A stretch of DNA of 64,000 nucleotides from Stenotrophomonas sp. VV52 (GCF_002893095.1 NZ_PKQQ01000008.1:62001-126000), one strand, 5' to 3'. Positions 1 to 11,849 are shown, counted from the stretch's first letter. Numbers and translations are program-made. Notes: generated by a model from the sequence alone, not told the origin.

Positions 1-270
1 GGCAGCCCGCGCCTGTTCGTGAACAACCTCAACCTGCTGGCGCAGCGCTTCCAGGCCTCGCCGAATGAAAGCGGCACCGGCCTGGACGTGTCGTTCGAGC
101 TGGTCGGCTACCTCAAACCCGGTGCCGGCACCGAAGCGATTGCCGCTCCGGCTGCGGCAGCGCCCGGCCCGGCCCCGGCCGGGCTGGAACCGGTAGGCTC
201 GGCGATGGCCGCACCGACCGACCCCGGCGTTGCGCAACCGGTTGACGAGGGCACGATCATTGAAGATTGA
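1..270 (+). CDS. xpsM: Type II secretion inner-membrane protein XpsM (GspM/PilO-like), C-terminal part
   Basis: Only the C-terminal 89 codons are in the window; the frame is open from base 1 and stops with TGA at 268-270. The segment PRLFVNNLNLLAQR followed by a beta-rich LDVSFELVGYL stretch resembles the periplasmic ferredoxin-like end of GspM_b/PilO-type proteins. The last 45 residues are Ala/Pro-rich and probably disordered. In Xanthomonas, XpsM bridges the XpsL-XpsE motor to XpsN/XpsD, and here it is followed directly by xpsN and xpsD, which supports the assignment. The start and the membrane segment lie outside the window. Confidence 0.8.
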   Translation, partial: GSPRLFVNNLNLLAQRFQASPNESGTGLDVSFELVGYLKPGAGTEAIAAPAAAAPGPAPAGLEPVGSAMAAPTDPGVAQPVDEGTIIED

Positions 271-1075
271 ACTGGCCTCCCTGCGCAGCTGGTGGCTCGG
301 CGGTGTGGTCGCCTGGGCCGCCGCGAGCTGGATCGCCACGCTGTTCGGCGTGGGCGGCCGCATCGCGCCGCCCGACGCCGGCGACCGCGTGCCGCCGGCA
401 TTGCCCACCTTGGCGCCGGCCGCGCCGGAACGGCTGGCCTCGGCCGAGTCCTACGCCGCCATCGGCGCGCGTCCCTTGTTTGCCGAAGACCGCAAGCCAC
501 GGCCGTACCTGCTCGGTGGCAGCGATGCCGGCAGTACGTCCAGCGCGGTCACCCTGACCGGTGTCCTGCTGACCTCCGAATTCGGCATGGCCATCCTCAC
601 GACTGACCAGAAGCAGTCGCTGCGCCTGCGCCTCAATGGCGAGGCAGTGAATGGTTGGCAGTTGGTGGCGCTGGAACCGCGCAGTGCCACCGTGAGTGGT
701 CCCGGCGGCACCCAGACTCTGGAACTGGTGACCTTCAGCGGCCAGGGTGGCGAGCCGCCGACCGTGCTGGGAACGGCGGCCGGCGCGGGGCAGGGCAACG
801 GCGTTCGCCCGCCGGCGCCGCCGCCGACCTCCAACCCGATGCCGCGCGTGCCACCGGCCTCCGCGCAGGCCGCCGAAGCGGCTGCGAACGCGGCCGCAGC
901 CGCTGCTTCCGCCGCCGCTGCGGCGCAGACGCCGAACGCGCAGCCGCCCGCGCAGGGACCGAGCGAACAACAGATGCAAGCCATCCGCGCCCGCATCCAG
1001 GCGCGCCGCCAGCAATTGCAGCAACAGCAACAGTCGCAGCAGCCGCCGCCAGGCGGCTCCGGCCAAACCAAATAG
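260..1075 (+). CDS. xpsN: Type II secretion protein XpsN (GspC-like)
   Basis: A 271-residue bitopic inner-membrane protein, the functional counterpart of GspC, which couples the inner-membrane platform to the secretin. I chose the TTG at 260, which overlaps xpsM by 11 bases, because GAGGG lies eight bases upstream; a longer TTG start at 230 is possible. One transmembrane helix covers about residues 8-30. A periplasmic homology-region-like beta domain (about residues 62-160; IGARPLFAEDRKPR, then VTLTGVLLTSEFGMAIL) follows. The C-terminus is low complexity, with an Ala-rich run (about 210-240) and a Gln-rich run near the end. It precedes xpsD in what is probably one transcript. Confidence 0.85.
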   Translation: MKIELASLRSWWLGGVVAWAAASWIATLFGVGGRIAPPDAGDRVPPALPTLAPAAPERLASAESYAAIGARPLFAEDRKPRPYLLGGSDAGSTSSAVTLTGVLLTSEFGMAILTTDQKQSLRLRLNGEAVNGWQLVALEPRSATVSGPGGTQTLELVTFSGQGGEPPTVLGTAAGAGQGNGVRPPAPPPTSNPMPRVPPASAQAAEAAANAAAAAASAAAAAQTPNAQPPAQGPSEQQMQAIRARIQARRQQLQQQQQSQQPPPGGSGQTK

Positions 1076-1084
1076 AGTGAAAGC

Positions 1085-3286
1085 ATGACATTGCGCCTTT
1101 TCTCCCTGTCGTTCGCCGTCGCCCTGCTTGCAGGCTGCGCTTCCGTGCCCGCTCCCGAGGTGCAGCGCAATGCGAACCTCACCGGCAAGCACCAGGTCGT
1201 GGCCGGCGACGGCTCGCATGACGGCGTCGACGCGCAGCCGCTGGGCGAAGGCTCGCCGCAGCCGGTGATCCGCCGTGGCAGTGGCACCATGATCAACCGC
1301 AGCGCGGCGGCAGCGCCGTCGCCGGCGCTGTCGCAGGCCAGCACCGGCACCGCCACCTTCAACTTCGAAGGCGAGTCGGTGCACGCGGTGGTCAAGGCGA
1401 TCCTGGGCGACATGCTCGGCCAGAACTACGTGATCGCCCCCGGCGTGCAGGGCACCGTGACCCTGGCCACGCCCAAGCCGGTGTCCTCGGCGCAGGCGCT
1501 CAACCTGCTGGAAATGGTGCTGGGCTGGAACAACGCGCGCATGGTCTACAGCGGCGGCCGCTACAACATCGTTGCCGCCGACCAGGCGCTGGCCGGCACC
1601 GTGGCGCCGAGCACCGCACCGGCCGCCAACGCACGCGGCTTTGAAGTGCGGGTGGTGCCGCTGCAGTACATCTCGGCCACCGAAATGAAGAAGGTGCTGG
1701 AGCCGTACGCGCGGCCCAACGCCATCGTCAATGTCGACGGCGGCCGCAACGTGATCACCCTGGGCGGCACCCGCGCGGAGCTTGAGAACTACCTGCGCAC
1801 GGTCGAGATCTTCGACGTGGACTGGCTGTCGGGCATGTCGGTGGGCGTGTTCCCGATCCAGACCGGCAAGGCCGAACAGGTCGCCGCCGACCTCGAAAAA
1901 GTGTTCGGTGAAGAAAGCAAGACCCCCAGCGCAGGCATGTTCCGCTTCCTGCCGCTGGAAAACGCCAATGCGGTGCTGGTGATCACCCCGCAGGCGCGCT
2001 ACCTGGACCAGATCCAGCAGTGGCTGGAGCGCATCGACACCGCCGGTGGCAGCGCTCGGCTGTTTTCCTACGAGCTGCGCTACATCAAGGCCAAGGACCT
2101 GGCCGAACGCCTGGCCGAAGCCTTCGCCAGCGAGAATGGACGCGGGGGGCGGAGCTTCGACACCTCGCTGGCGCCGGGCGCGACCATCCAGAACCTGAGC
2201 AGCCAGGATGGCACCGGCGGCTCCAGCCTCAACAGCGGTAACGCCAGCACCGGCGGCACCAACCGCACCGGCGGCATGGGCGACGGCACCATGAATCTGC
2301 CGCAGCGCCAGTCCGGCAACGCCAGCTTCAACCTGGAAGTGCAGGGCGATTCGGTCGGCGTTTCCGCGGTCGAGGAAACCAACACGCTGCTGGTGCGCTC
2401 CACCCCGCAGGCCTGGCGCTCGATCCGCGAAGTGATCGAAAAGCTCGACGTGATGCCGATGCAGGTGCACATCGAAGCGCAGGTGGCGGAAGTGGCGCTG
2501 ACCGGCGACCTCAGCTACGGCGTGAACTGGTTCTTCGAGCAGGCGGTGCAGACCGGCAAGACCGAAAGCGGCATCGACCTGCCCAGCGCGCTCGGCCGCT
2601 CGATCTGGGGCAGCATTTCCGGCCGGGTCGGCGACACCGGGCTGGGCTGGACCTTCCTCGGCAAGAACGCGGCGGCGGTGGTGACCGCGCTGGACAAGGT
2701 CAGCAACCTGCGCCTGCTGCAGACCCCGTCGATCTTCGTGCGCAACAATGCCGAAGCCACCCTCAACGTGGGTACCCAGATCCCGATCAACTCGGTGTCG
2801 GTGAACACCGGCGTCGGTGGCGACAACACCTACAGCCAGGTCCAGTACCTGGACACCGGCGTGATCCTCAAGGTGCGCCCGCGCATCACCCGCGACGGCG
2901 TGGTGTTCCTGGACATCGTGCAGGAGGTCAGTTCGGCCGGCGCAATTCCGTCCGGTTGCGACCCGACCCGCACCACCTGCAACCCGCCGATCAACACCCG
3001 CAAGATCTCCACCGAAGCGGCGGTGCAGAGCGGCGACACCATCATGCTGGCCGGGTTGATCACCAACAACGACGAAACCGGCGCCGACGGCGTGCCGGGG
3101 CTGAGCCGGATCCCGGTGCTCGGCGCCCTGTTCGGCAAGAAGACCCAGGTCAGCGGGCGTTCGGAGGTGATCGTGCTGCTCACCCCGACCATCGTGCGCA
3201 ACGCGCAGGAGTCGCGGAACCTGACCGACGAATACAGCAACCGCTTCCGCGCGATGGAGCCGTTCCCGGCCCGCCCGAAGCGCTGA
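1085..3286 (+). CDS. xpsD: Type II secretion secretin XpsD (GspD)
   Basis: Outer-membrane secretin of 733 residues that forms the exit pore for folded exoproteins. The N-terminus is a lipoprotein signal peptide with lipobox LAGC at residues 16-19. An N0/N1 periplasmic domain (FNFEGESVHAVVKAILGDML) and further KH-like repeats (MKKVLEPYARPNAIV; VLVITPQARYLDQI) follow. A Gly/Ser/Asn-rich loop lies at about residues 370-415. The C-terminal secretin domain runs from about residue 450, with LLQTPSIFVRNNAEATLNVG and a terminal TPTIV motif. It is the last xps gene here, as in Xanthomonas. The length is close to the family's usual size. Confidence 0.97.
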   Translation: MTLRLFSLSFAVALLAGCASVPAPEVQRNANLTGKHQVVAGDGSHDGVDAQPLGEGSPQPVIRRGSGTMINRSAAAAPSPALSQASTGTATFNFEGESVHAVVKAILGDMLGQNYVIAPGVQGTVTLATPKPVSSAQALNLLEMVLGWNNARMVYSGGRYNIVAADQALAGTVAPSTAPAANARGFEVRVVPLQYISATEMKKVLEPYARPNAIVNVDGGRNVITLGGTRAELENYLRTVEIFDVDWLSGMSVGVFPIQTGKAEQVAADLEKVFGEESKTPSAGMFRFLPLENANAVLVITPQARYLDQIQQWLERIDTAGGSARLFSYELRYIKAKDLAERLAEAFASENGRGGRSFDTSLAPGATIQNLSSQDGTGGSSLNSGNASTGGTNRTGGMGDGTMNLPQRQSGNASFNLEVQGDSVGVSAVEETNTLLVRSTPQAWRSIREVIEKLDVMPMQVHIEAQVAEVALTGDLSYGVNWFFEQAVQTGKTESGIDLPSALGRSIWGSISGRVGDTGLGWTFLGKNAAAVVTALDKVSNLRLLQTPSIFVRNNAEATLNVGTQIPINSVSVNTGVGGDNTYSQVQYLDTGVILKVRPRITRDGVVFLDIVQEVSSAGAIPSGCDPTRTTCNPPINTRKISTEAAVQSGDTIMLAGLITNNDETGADGVPGLSRIPVLGALFGKKTQVSGRSEVIVLLTPTIVRNAQESRNLTDEYSNRFRAMEPFPARPKR

Positions 3287-3358
3287 ACCGGCGGCGGCTG
3301 CGCGGTTGGCGGCCGCGCCTGCTACGCTGCGGGCACGACGCCGCGCAGAGGGGAAGGG

Positions 3359-4216
3359 ATGGGGACGATCGTGTTGCTGCCGATCGCGGTCGATGACAGC
3401 GCCCTGGACCGCTGCCTGGCCGCGCTGGACGCCGGCAGTCCGCCCGGAACGCCGGTATGGCTGGCCGACGACGGCCAGGCCGGGCCGCGCGCGCAGGCGG
3501 TGATCGAGCACTGGCTGGCGCATACACCGCTGCGCGCCGAATACACCCGCCGTGCGCGCCCGATCGGCGAAGTCGCCCACCTGGATGAAATGCTGCGCGC
3601 CTGCGAGGGCAGCGACGTGGTGGTGCTGGCGCCCGACGCAGTGCCCGCGCCAGGCTGGCTGCAGCAGCTCGATGCGTGCTTCGCCCGCGATGCCTCGATC
3701 GGCTCGGCGACGCCGTGGTGCAACGCCGGCGAAACCGCCGCGTGGCCGCGACTGGGCGAGATCGATCCGGTTCCAGAAAACCTGGACGCGATGGCCCAGG
3801 CCTGCGCGGCACTGCCCAGCCTGCACCCGGAGCTGCCCTCGGCGGTGACCCATGCGGTGCTGCTGCGGGCCAACGCGCGGCGCAAGGCGGGCGGCCTGGA
3901 CATGCACAGCTATGCCTCGTGGAACGCGGCGCTGGTCGACCTGAGCCTGCGCATGGCGGGGTTGGGCTGGCGCAACGCGCTGTGCGAAAACGCCTTCGTC
4001 GCGCGCGAACGCGAGGCGCAGGCGCAGGACGGCGACATGGAGGCGCTGGGCACGCGCTGGCCGGCCTGGCAGCCGCGCCTGGCCGGGTTCCTGATGGGCG
4101 ACCCGCTGCTGCAGCTGCGCCAGGACCTGCAGCGCCTGCACCAGCAGGCGATAATGCCGCGTTCCCAGGGCGATCTGTTCGCGTCGCCCGCCCCGCCCCC
4201 GGAGTCGTCGGTTTGA
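3359..4216 (+). CDS. Glycosyltransferase-like protein (GT-A fold, family uncertain)
   Basis: A 285-residue soluble protein starting at an ATG behind AGGGGAAGGG. The N-terminus (IVLLPIAVDDSALDRCLAAL), the WLADDGQAG strand-loop and the later DVVVLAPDAVPAPGWLQQLD segment match the general layout of family 2 glycosyltransferases. Typical acceptor and base motifs are weak, so catalytic activity is uncertain. Its stop overlaps the TTG start of the next, better conserved glycosyltransferase by four bases (TTGA), so the two are probably translated together. It may modify surface polysaccharide or act as a partner of the second enzyme; both roles are inference. Confidence 0.6.
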   Translation: MGTIVLLPIAVDDSALDRCLAALDAGSPPGTPVWLADDGQAGPRAQAVIEHWLAHTPLRAEYTRRARPIGEVAHLDEMLRACEGSDVVVLAPDAVPAPGWLQQLDACFARDASIGSATPWCNAGETAAWPRLGEIDPVPENLDAMAQACAALPSLHPELPSAVTHAVLLRANARRKAGGLDMHSYASWNAALVDLSLRMAGLGWRNALCENAFVAREREAQAQDGDMEALGTRWPAWQPRLAGFLMGDPLLQLRQDLQRLHQQAIMPRSQGDLFASPAPPPESSV

Positions 4217-5043
4217 ATCCCTGCATTGCCGTTGTGATCGTCAGCTACCAGAGCGCCAGCACCCTGGACGCCTGCCTGGCGCGGTTGCGCGCCGCCGCCG
4301 AGGTCGCCGAGATCCGGGTGGTGGACAACAATTCCGACGACGGCACGCTGGATATCGTGCAGCGCCACGCCAGCGCGGATCCGCGCGTGCGCTTCATCGC
4401 CAACCCGGACAACCCCGGCTTCGCGGCGGCCAACAACCAGGGCGTGGCCGACAGCCATGCGCCGTGGCTGGCCTTCATCAACCCGGACCTGATGGTCGGC
4501 CCCGATACGCTGGCGCTGCTGCGCGCGCGCGGGGAGTCGCTGGGCGACTGCGTGCTGGGCGTGGAGCAGGTCGACGAGCAGGGCCAGCCGGATGCGGCGG
4601 TGCGCCGTCGCGATCCGGACTTCGCGGCGATGCTGCGCCATCCGGGGCAGGGCGCGCGGCTGGCGATTGCGGCCGATCCGGCGCAGACGCTGCAGGTGGT
4701 GCCGGCGCTGTCGGGGGCCCTGCTGCTGATGCCCCGCGCGCTGTTCGAGCGCATCGGGGGCTGGGATGCGGGCTACCGGCTGCATGCCGAAGACCTGGAC
4801 CTGTGCCGGCGCGCGCGTGAGGCCGGTGCGGTGGTGGCGATCGCCAACGACCTGCAGGTGGTGCACGTGCGCGGGGTATCGAGCCGGTCGCGGCCGTTCT
4901 TCGTGGAGTGGCACAAGCACCGGGGCCTGTGGCGCTACTTCCGCAAGTTCGAGGCGCCGCGCCGCAACCTGGCGGTGCAGGTGGCGGTATGGGGGGCGAT
5001 CTGGGCCCACGCCGTCGCGCAGGTGCCGAGGCTTCTGCGCTAG
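4213..5043 (+). CDS. Family 2 glycosyltransferase (rhamnosyltransferase-like)
   Basis: A 276-residue cytoplasmic glycosyltransferase. The start is TTG at 4213, overlapping the previous stop, because the conserved N-terminus ([19 protein letters not shown]) begins immediately after it. Visible motifs are the nucleotide-binding [10 protein letters not shown] (about residues 37-46), the [11 protein letters not shown] metal/sugar-site strand and the C-terminal [16 protein letters not shown], all typical of WbbL-type transferases that act on lipopolysaccharide or exopolysaccharide. The C-terminus ([19 protein letters not shown]) is also usual for that group. The sugar and acceptor cannot be read from the sequence. 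Confidence 0.85.
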   Translation: MNPCIAVVIVSYQSASTLDACLARLRAAAEVAEIRVVDNNSDDGTLDIVQRHASADPRVRFIANPDNPGFAAANNQGVADSHAPWLAFINPDLMVGPDTLALLRARGESLGDCVLGVEQVDEQGQPDAAVRRRDPDFAAMLRHPGQGARLAIAADPAQTLQVVPALSGALLLMPRALFERIGGWDAGYRLHAEDLDLCRRAREAGAVVAIANDLQVVHVRGVSSRSRPFFVEWHKHRGLWRYFRKFEAPRRNLAVQVAVWGAIWAHAVAQVPRLLR

Positions 5044-5090
5044 GTACCCGCCGATGGTGGGTACATGTTCCCGGGTGCATACTGCCCGGC

Positions 5091-6266
5091 ATGATCATCC
5101 AATCGCTGCTCGACACCGACCTGTACAAATTCACCATGATGCAGGCGGTGCTGCACCAGCACCCCGGCGCGCAGGTGCAGTACCGGTTCAAGTGCCGCAC
5201 GCCCGGCATCGACCTGGCGGCATACATCGACCAGATCAACGCTGAAATCGACCACCTGTGCACGCTGCGCTTCACGGCGGAAGAGCTGGATTACATGCGC
5301 GGGCTGCGCTTCGTGAAGCCGGACTTCGCCGACTTCCTCGGCCTGTTCCACCTGGACCGCAAGTACATCGACCTGCGTGCGTCGCAGACGGTGCCGGGCG
5401 AGATCGAGCTGGACATCACCGGTCCGTGGCTGCACACGATCCTGTTCGAGGTGCCGCTGCTGGCGATCATCAACGAGGTCTGGTTCCGCAACACCAGCAC
5501 GCCGGATTTCGCCGAGGGCGAGCGCCGCCTGCAGGCCAAGACCGCGCTGCTGCGCGACACGCCGGGCTTCGAGCTATGCCGCATCGCCGACTACGGCAGC
5601 CGCCGCCGTTACTCGCGCGACTGGCATGCGCGCATGCTGCCGATGATGCGCGAGGCGTTGGGCGAACAGTTCGTGGGCACCAGCAACGTGCATTTCGCGC
5701 GGCTGTACGGGATGACGCCGCACGGCACGATGGCGCACGAGTACCTGCAGGCATTCCAGGCGCTGGGGCCGCGGCTGCGCGATTCGCAGGTGGCGGCGCT
5801 GGAGTCGTGGGCACGGGAGTACCGGGGCGACCTGGGCATCGCGCTGTCGGACGTGGTCGGGCTGGAGGCGTTCCTGCGCGACTTCGACATGTACTTCTGC
5901 AAGCTGTTCGACGGGGTGCGGCACGATTCGGGCGACCCCTTCAGCTGGGGCGACCGGATGCTGGCGCATTTCAGGGAGCGCCGCGTGGACCCGCGCAGCA
6001 AGGTGCTGGTGTTCAGCGACGGGCTGAACATCGAGAAGGTGATGCGCCTGTTCGATTACTTCCGTGGCCGCTGCCAGGTGGCGTTCGGGGTCGGCACGCA
6101 CCTGACCAACGACCTGGGCCCGACGCCGCTGAACATCGTGATCAAGATGGTCCGCTGCAACGGCCAGCCGGTGGCCAAGCTCAGCGATTCGCCGGGCAAG
6201 AGCATGTGCGACGACCCGGGCTACCTGGCGTACCTGCGCCAGGTATTCGAGTTACCGCCGGAATAG
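5091..6266 (+). CDS. pncB: Nicotinate phosphoribosyltransferase
   Basis: The 391-residue enzyme that makes nicotinate mononucleotide from nicotinate and PRPP in NAD salvage. It starts at ATG 5091 with the family N-terminus [37 protein letters not shown], the RRRYSRDWH segment, the [19 protein letters not shown] segment carrying the conserved histidine that is phosphorylated in PncB, the [14 protein letters not shown] phosphate-binding segment and VFSDGLN are all present. The length matches the proteobacterial PncB of about 400 residues. It is followed after six bases by the convergent purine permease. Confidence 0.97.
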   Translation: MIIQSLLDTDLYKFTMMQAVLHQHPGAQVQYRFKCRTPGIDLAAYIDQINAEIDHLCTLRFTAEELDYMRGLRFVKPDFADFLGLFHLDRKYIDLRASQTVPGEIELDITGPWLHTILFEVPLLAIINEVWFRNTSTPDFAEGERRLQAKTALLRDTPGFELCRIADYGSRRRYSRDWHARMLPMMREALGEQFVGTSNVHFARLYGMTPHGTMAHEYLQAFQALGPRLRDSQVAALESWAREYRGDLGIALSDVVGLEAFLRDFDMYFCKLFDGVRHDSGDPFSWGDRMLAHFRERRVDPRSKVLVFSDGLNIEKVMRLFDYFRGRCQVAFGVGTHLTNDLGPTPLNIVIKMVRCNGQPVAKLSDSPGKSMCDDPGYLAYLRQVFELPPE

Positions 6267-6272
6267 ATAAAA

Positions 6273-7589
<1,317 letters not shown>

Positions 7590-7614
7590 GGTGGGGGATC
7601 CATTGGAAAAGCAG

Positions 7615-7635
7615 AGCAACAGCAACAGCAACAGC
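7615..7635. repeat. Hexanucleotide tandem repeat (AGCAAC)3.5 in the permease leader
   Basis: Three full copies plus half a copy of AGCAAC (GTTGCT on the permease strand) lie 26-46 bases upstream of the permease ATG. The position between a likely promoter and the start codon could let slippage alter expression, but the array is short. Confidence 0.7.
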
Positions 7636-7665
7636 CCTCGTCTGGGGGCTTCACTGGTTAGGGCC

Positions 7666-7764
7666 GTCGGGGGTGGGTTTGCGGGGGACGCCGTGAATCC
7701 GTCCATGGAGGCTAAGTCGCGGCATCCATGCCGCTCATTCCCCCGCAAACCCACCCCCGCCGAC
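7666..7764 (+). repeat. Structured intergenic repeat, copy A
   Basis: Long outer arms (GGGGGTGGGTTTGCGGGGG at 7669-7687 and its complement at 7740-7758) enclose a core GCCGTGAATCCGTCCATG followed by an inner hairpin GCGGCAT-CC-ATGCCGC (7719-7734). The same core and an analogous inner hairpin, inverted, occur in copy B at 7868-7950. The elements occupy the gene-free stretch 7590-8028 between the permease and the ettA terminator. Confidence 0.75.
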
Positions 7765-7799
7765 CCTCCGATAGTGCGGCGGTGAGTCGCTGAAACGCG

Positions 7800-7824
7800 G
7801 TAGCGCCGGGCTCTGCCCGGCTGC
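7800..7824 (+). repeat. SMAG-type GTAG palindrome
   Basis: GTAG followed by CGCCGGGCTCTGCCCGGC, a short GC-rich stem with a tight loop. It matches the Stenotrophomonas GTAG (SMAG) REP-like layout and lies between the two structured repeat copies. Confidence 0.8.
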
Positions 7825-7867
7825 TCTTTCCAACCGCACGCGACAATTTATCGGGGCGGGCGGCGGG

Positions 7868-7950
7868 TAGCCCCCGGAGGGACGCTAGAAAACATGGATG
7901 TTTTCTAGCAGCCTACATGGACGTATTCACGGCGTGTCCCGGAGCGGGGC
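7868..7950 (-). repeat. Structured intergenic repeat, copy B
   Basis: Contains a perfect 12-bp inverted repeat GCTAGAAAACAT-GG-ATGTTTTCTAGC (7884-7909). Next to it, read on the minus strand, is GCCGTGAATACGTCCATG, which matches the core of copy A at 17 of 18 positions. Outer GGGAC/GTCCC arms (7879-7883 and 7936-7940) enclose both. Copy B is inverted relative to copy A. Confidence 0.75.
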
Positions 7951-8028
7951 TGCCCGACGCCCGCCCCAGCTCGTATGAATCGAAACGCCGCGCTTTTGCC
8001 GTTGCCGTTGTTTCCAACACACAGAACA

Positions 8029-8054
8029 AAACGGCCGCGCGAGCGCGGCCGTTT
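8029..8054 (-). terminator. Rho-independent terminator of ettA
   Basis: A perfect 12-bp inverted repeat AAACGGCCGCGC/GCGCGGCCGTTT, five bases beyond the ettA stop, followed on the minus strand by TTTTGTTCTG. Confidence 0.85.
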
Positions 8055-8059
8055 CACTG

Positions 8060-9724
<1,665 letters not shown>

Positions 9725-9795
9725 GAGCTCTCCGAAGGCGCAACCCTGCGCCCGTTCCGGCAGGAACAGGAACAGAAGGAAAAAGGATGGCGTCA

Positions 9796-9801
9796 ATTAT
9801 A
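9796..9801 (-). promoter_or_regulatory. Likely -10 box of the ettA promoter
   Basis: A perfect TATAAT on the minus strand, 72 bases upstream of the ettA ATG. The -35 is weak (TTCGGC at 9821-9826 with a 19-base spacer). Confidence 0.5.
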
Positions 9802-9882
9802 GCCGGAAGCGCCGCCAGCCGCCGAACCGCCCGTGGGGCGGGGCTTGCCACTGCCTGAATGGGGCATCATCGAACGCGAAAT

Positions 9883-9909
9883 GGAAACCGTTTCCAGCCG
9901 GAAACCGTT
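9883..9909. promoter_or_regulatory. Direct repeat GGAAACCGTT upstream of the RcnB-like gene
   Basis: Two identical decamers at 9883-9892 and 9900-9909, spaced 17 bases start to start. The first is also part of a GGAAACCGTTTCC palindrome. They lie 52-78 bases before the start codon and could be an operator; no regulator is identified. Confidence 0.35.
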
Positions 9910-9960
9910 CAGATGCCGTCAGCATGATAGGAAGCGTCAATCCACCAAGCGAGGCCAATC

Positions 9961-10449
9961 ATGCCTATGAATCGAATTGTGGTCGGAACCGTGGCCTCGC
10001 TGCTGGCACTGGGCAGCATTGCCCCCGCCTTCGCCGACGACCACCGTGGCCGTGGCCACGACAGGCACGAACGTCACGAGGATCGTCGTGAACGCCATGA
10101 AGACCGTCGCGAGCGTCGCGAGGACCACCGCGAGTGGCGCGAAGACCGTCGCGAAGCCCGCCACGACCGCCGCTACTACGACAACCACCGCTACTACCGT
10201 CCGGCCCCGCCGCCGCGCGTGGTCTACCGCCCGGCGCCGCCGCGCCCGGTCTACGGCGGCTATGGCTGGGCCCGTGGCCACCGCTACAACGAGTACTACC
10301 GGGGCCCGGTCTACGTGGTCAACGACTACAGCCGCTACTCCGTGCGCCGCCCGCCGTACGGCCACCACTGGATCCGCGACGACCGCGGCAACCTGCTGCT
10401 GGTCGCCATCGCCACCGGCATCATCGCCGACTACATCATCAACCGGTAA
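9961..10449 (+). CDS. Periplasmic RcnB-family protein
   Basis: A 162-residue exported protein. A Sec signal peptide (VVGTVASLLALGSIAPAFA) ends near residue 25. A strongly charged His/Arg/Asp/Glu repeat region with units like RHEDRRE follows (about 28-75), then a Tyr/Pro-rich stretch. The conserved C-terminal RcnB motif is YGHHWIRDDRGNLLLVAIAT. RcnB family members act in the periplasm in nickel/cobalt homeostasis in E. coli; a metal role here is inference. The start at 9961 has GAGG six bases upstream. No RcnA efflux gene is nearby, and a terminator follows. Confidence 0.8.
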   Translation: MPMNRIVVGTVASLLALGSIAPAFADDHRGRGHDRHERHEDRRERHEDRRERREDHREWREDRREARHDRRYYDNHRYYRPAPPPRVVYRPAPPRPVYGGYGWARGHRYNEYYRGPVYVVNDYSRYSVRRPPYGHHWIRDDRGNLLLVAIATGIIADYIINR

Positions 10450-10457
10450 TCCCGGGG

Positions 10458-10478
10458 CAGCCACGCCCTGCGTGGCTG
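10458..10478. repeat. SMAG-like stem without GTAG
   Basis: The palindrome CAGCCACGCCCTGCGTGGCTG just after the RcnB-like gene. Its stem AGCCACGCCCTGCGTGGCT is identical to the stem of the full SMAG at 50627-50651, so this may be a decayed copy. Confidence 0.55.
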
Positions 10479-10494
10479 ACGCGGACCCCACCCC

Positions 10495-10521
10495 AAGCGC
10501 GCCCTCACCGGCGCGCTTTTT
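10495..10521 (+). terminator. Rho-independent terminator after the RcnB-like gene
   Basis: AAGCGCGCC, a six-base loop and GGCGCGCTT, ending in a run of five T. Confidence 0.85.
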
Positions 10522-10543
10522 CGTTCCAGCCCCGGTTCCGCCT

Positions 10544-10549
10544 TACAAT
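10544..10549 (+). promoter_or_regulatory. Likely -10 box of the glyA promoter
   Basis: TACAAT 40 bases before the glyA ATG. The region where the -35 should fall (around 10520-10526, TTCGTT) overlaps the tail of the preceding terminator. Confidence 0.4.
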
Positions 10550-10588
10550 CACAGGCCCGCTGTTCCCCCCTTCTGCCTGGAGTAAGCG

Positions 10589-11842
10589 ATGTTCCCGCGT
10601 GACGTCCGCATCGAAACCTACGATCCCGAACTGGCCAAGGCCATTGCCGCCGAAACCCAGCGTCAGGAAGACCACGTCGAGCTGATCGCCAGCGAGAACT
10701 ACACCAGCCCGGCCGTGATGGAAGCCCAGGGCAGCCAGCTGACCAACAAGTACGCCGAAGGCTACCCGGGCAAGCGCTACTACGGGGGCTGCGAATACGT
10801 GGACATCGCCGAACAGCTGGCGATCGACCGCCTCAAGCAGCTGTTCGACGCCGACTACGCCAACGTGCAGCCGCACAGCGGCTCGCAGGCCAACCAGGCG
10901 GTGTACTTCGCGCTGCTGCAGCCGGGCGACACCATCCTGGGCATGAGCCTGGCCCACGGCGGCCACCTGACCCACGGCGCCAAGGTCAATGCCTCGGGCA
11001 AGCTGTTCAACGCAGTCCAGTACGGCGTGAACGAGCAGGGCCTGATCGATTACGACGAAGTCGAGCGCCTGGCCCTGGAGCACACGCCGAAGATGGTCGT
11101 GGCCGGCTTCTCCGCCTATTCGCAGGTGGTGGACTGGGCGCGCTTCCGTGCCATCGCCGACAAGGTCGGTGCTTACCTGTTCGTGGACATGGCGCACGTG
11201 GCTGGCCTGGTCGCCGCTGGCGTCTATCCGAGCCCGCTGTCGCACGCCCACGTGGTCACCTCGACCACCCACAAGACCCTGCGCGGCCCGCGTGGCGGCA
11301 TCATCATCGCCAAGGGCGCTGGCGAAGAGATCGAGAAGAAGCTGCAGTCGATCGTGTTCCCGGGCATCCAGGGCGGTCCGCTGATGCACGTCATCGCGGC
11401 CAAGGCCGTGGCCTTCAAGGAAGCGCTGGAGCCGGGCTTCAAGGCCTACCAGCAGCAGGTGGTCAAGAACGCCCAGGCGATGGCCACCACCCTGATCGCG
11501 CGCGGCTACAAGATCGTCTCCGGCGGCACCGAAAACCACCTGATGCTGGTCGACATGATCGGCAAGGACGTGTCCGGCAAGGACGCGGAAGCCGCCCTCG
11601 GCAAGGCCCACATCACCGTCAACAAGAACTCGGTGCCGAACGACCCGCGTTCGCCGTTCGTGACCTCGGGCCTGCGCCTGGGCACCCCGGCGGTGACCAC
11701 CCGGGGCTACACCGAGCAGGACTGCGTGGAACTGGCCAACCTGATCGCCGACGTGCTCGACGCCCCGGCCGATGCCGCGGTGATCGCCCGCGTCCGCGAC
11801 GCGGTCAGCGCCCAGTGCCGCAAGTACCCGGTCTACGGCTGA
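10589..11842 (+). CDS. glyA: Serine hydroxymethyltransferase
   Basis: A 417-residue PLP enzyme that converts serine and tetrahydrofolate to glycine and 5,10-methylene-THF, the main source of one-carbon units. Motifs run from [19 protein letters not shown] and [14 protein letters not shown] through QPHSGSQAN to [15 protein letters not shown], which holds the PLP-binding lysine. The length is that of E. coli GlyA. GGAG lies upstream of the start. It is followed by nrdR and ribD, the usual order in this clade. The product feeds MetF, encoded further along this window. Confidence 0.98.
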   Translation: MFPRDVRIETYDPELAKAIAAETQRQEDHVELIASENYTSPAVMEAQGSQLTNKYAEGYPGKRYYGGCEYVDIAEQLAIDRLKQLFDADYANVQPHSGSQANQAVYFALLQPGDTILGMSLAHGGHLTHGAKVNASGKLFNAVQYGVNEQGLIDYDEVERLALEHTPKMVVAGFSAYSQVVDWARFRAIADKVGAYLFVDMAHVAGLVAAGVYPSPLSHAHVVTSTTHKTLRGPRGGIIIAKGAGEEIEKKLQSIVFPGIQGGPLMHVIAAKAVAFKEALEPGFKAYQQQVVKNAQAMATTLIARGYKIVSGGTENHLMLVDMIGKDVSGKDAEAALGKAHITVNKNSVPNDPRSPFVTSGLRLGTPAVTTRGYTEQDCVELANLIADVLDAPADAAVIARVRDAVSAQCRKYPVYG

Positions 11843-11849
11843 TGTACCT

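Noticed and set aside
257..4141. A very long open frame (1294 codons) on the minus strand opposite xpsN, xpsD and the glycosyltransferase-like gene
   Set aside because: It is a shadow frame of high-GC coding DNA: Arg/Ala/Gly/His-rich, no recognisable domain, and entirely covered by well-supported genes on the plus strand.
7590..8028. A CRISPR array or an insertion sequence in the gene-free stretch
   Set aside because: The repeats are two inverted structured copies and one SMAG, not regularly spaced direct repeats, and there is no transposase.
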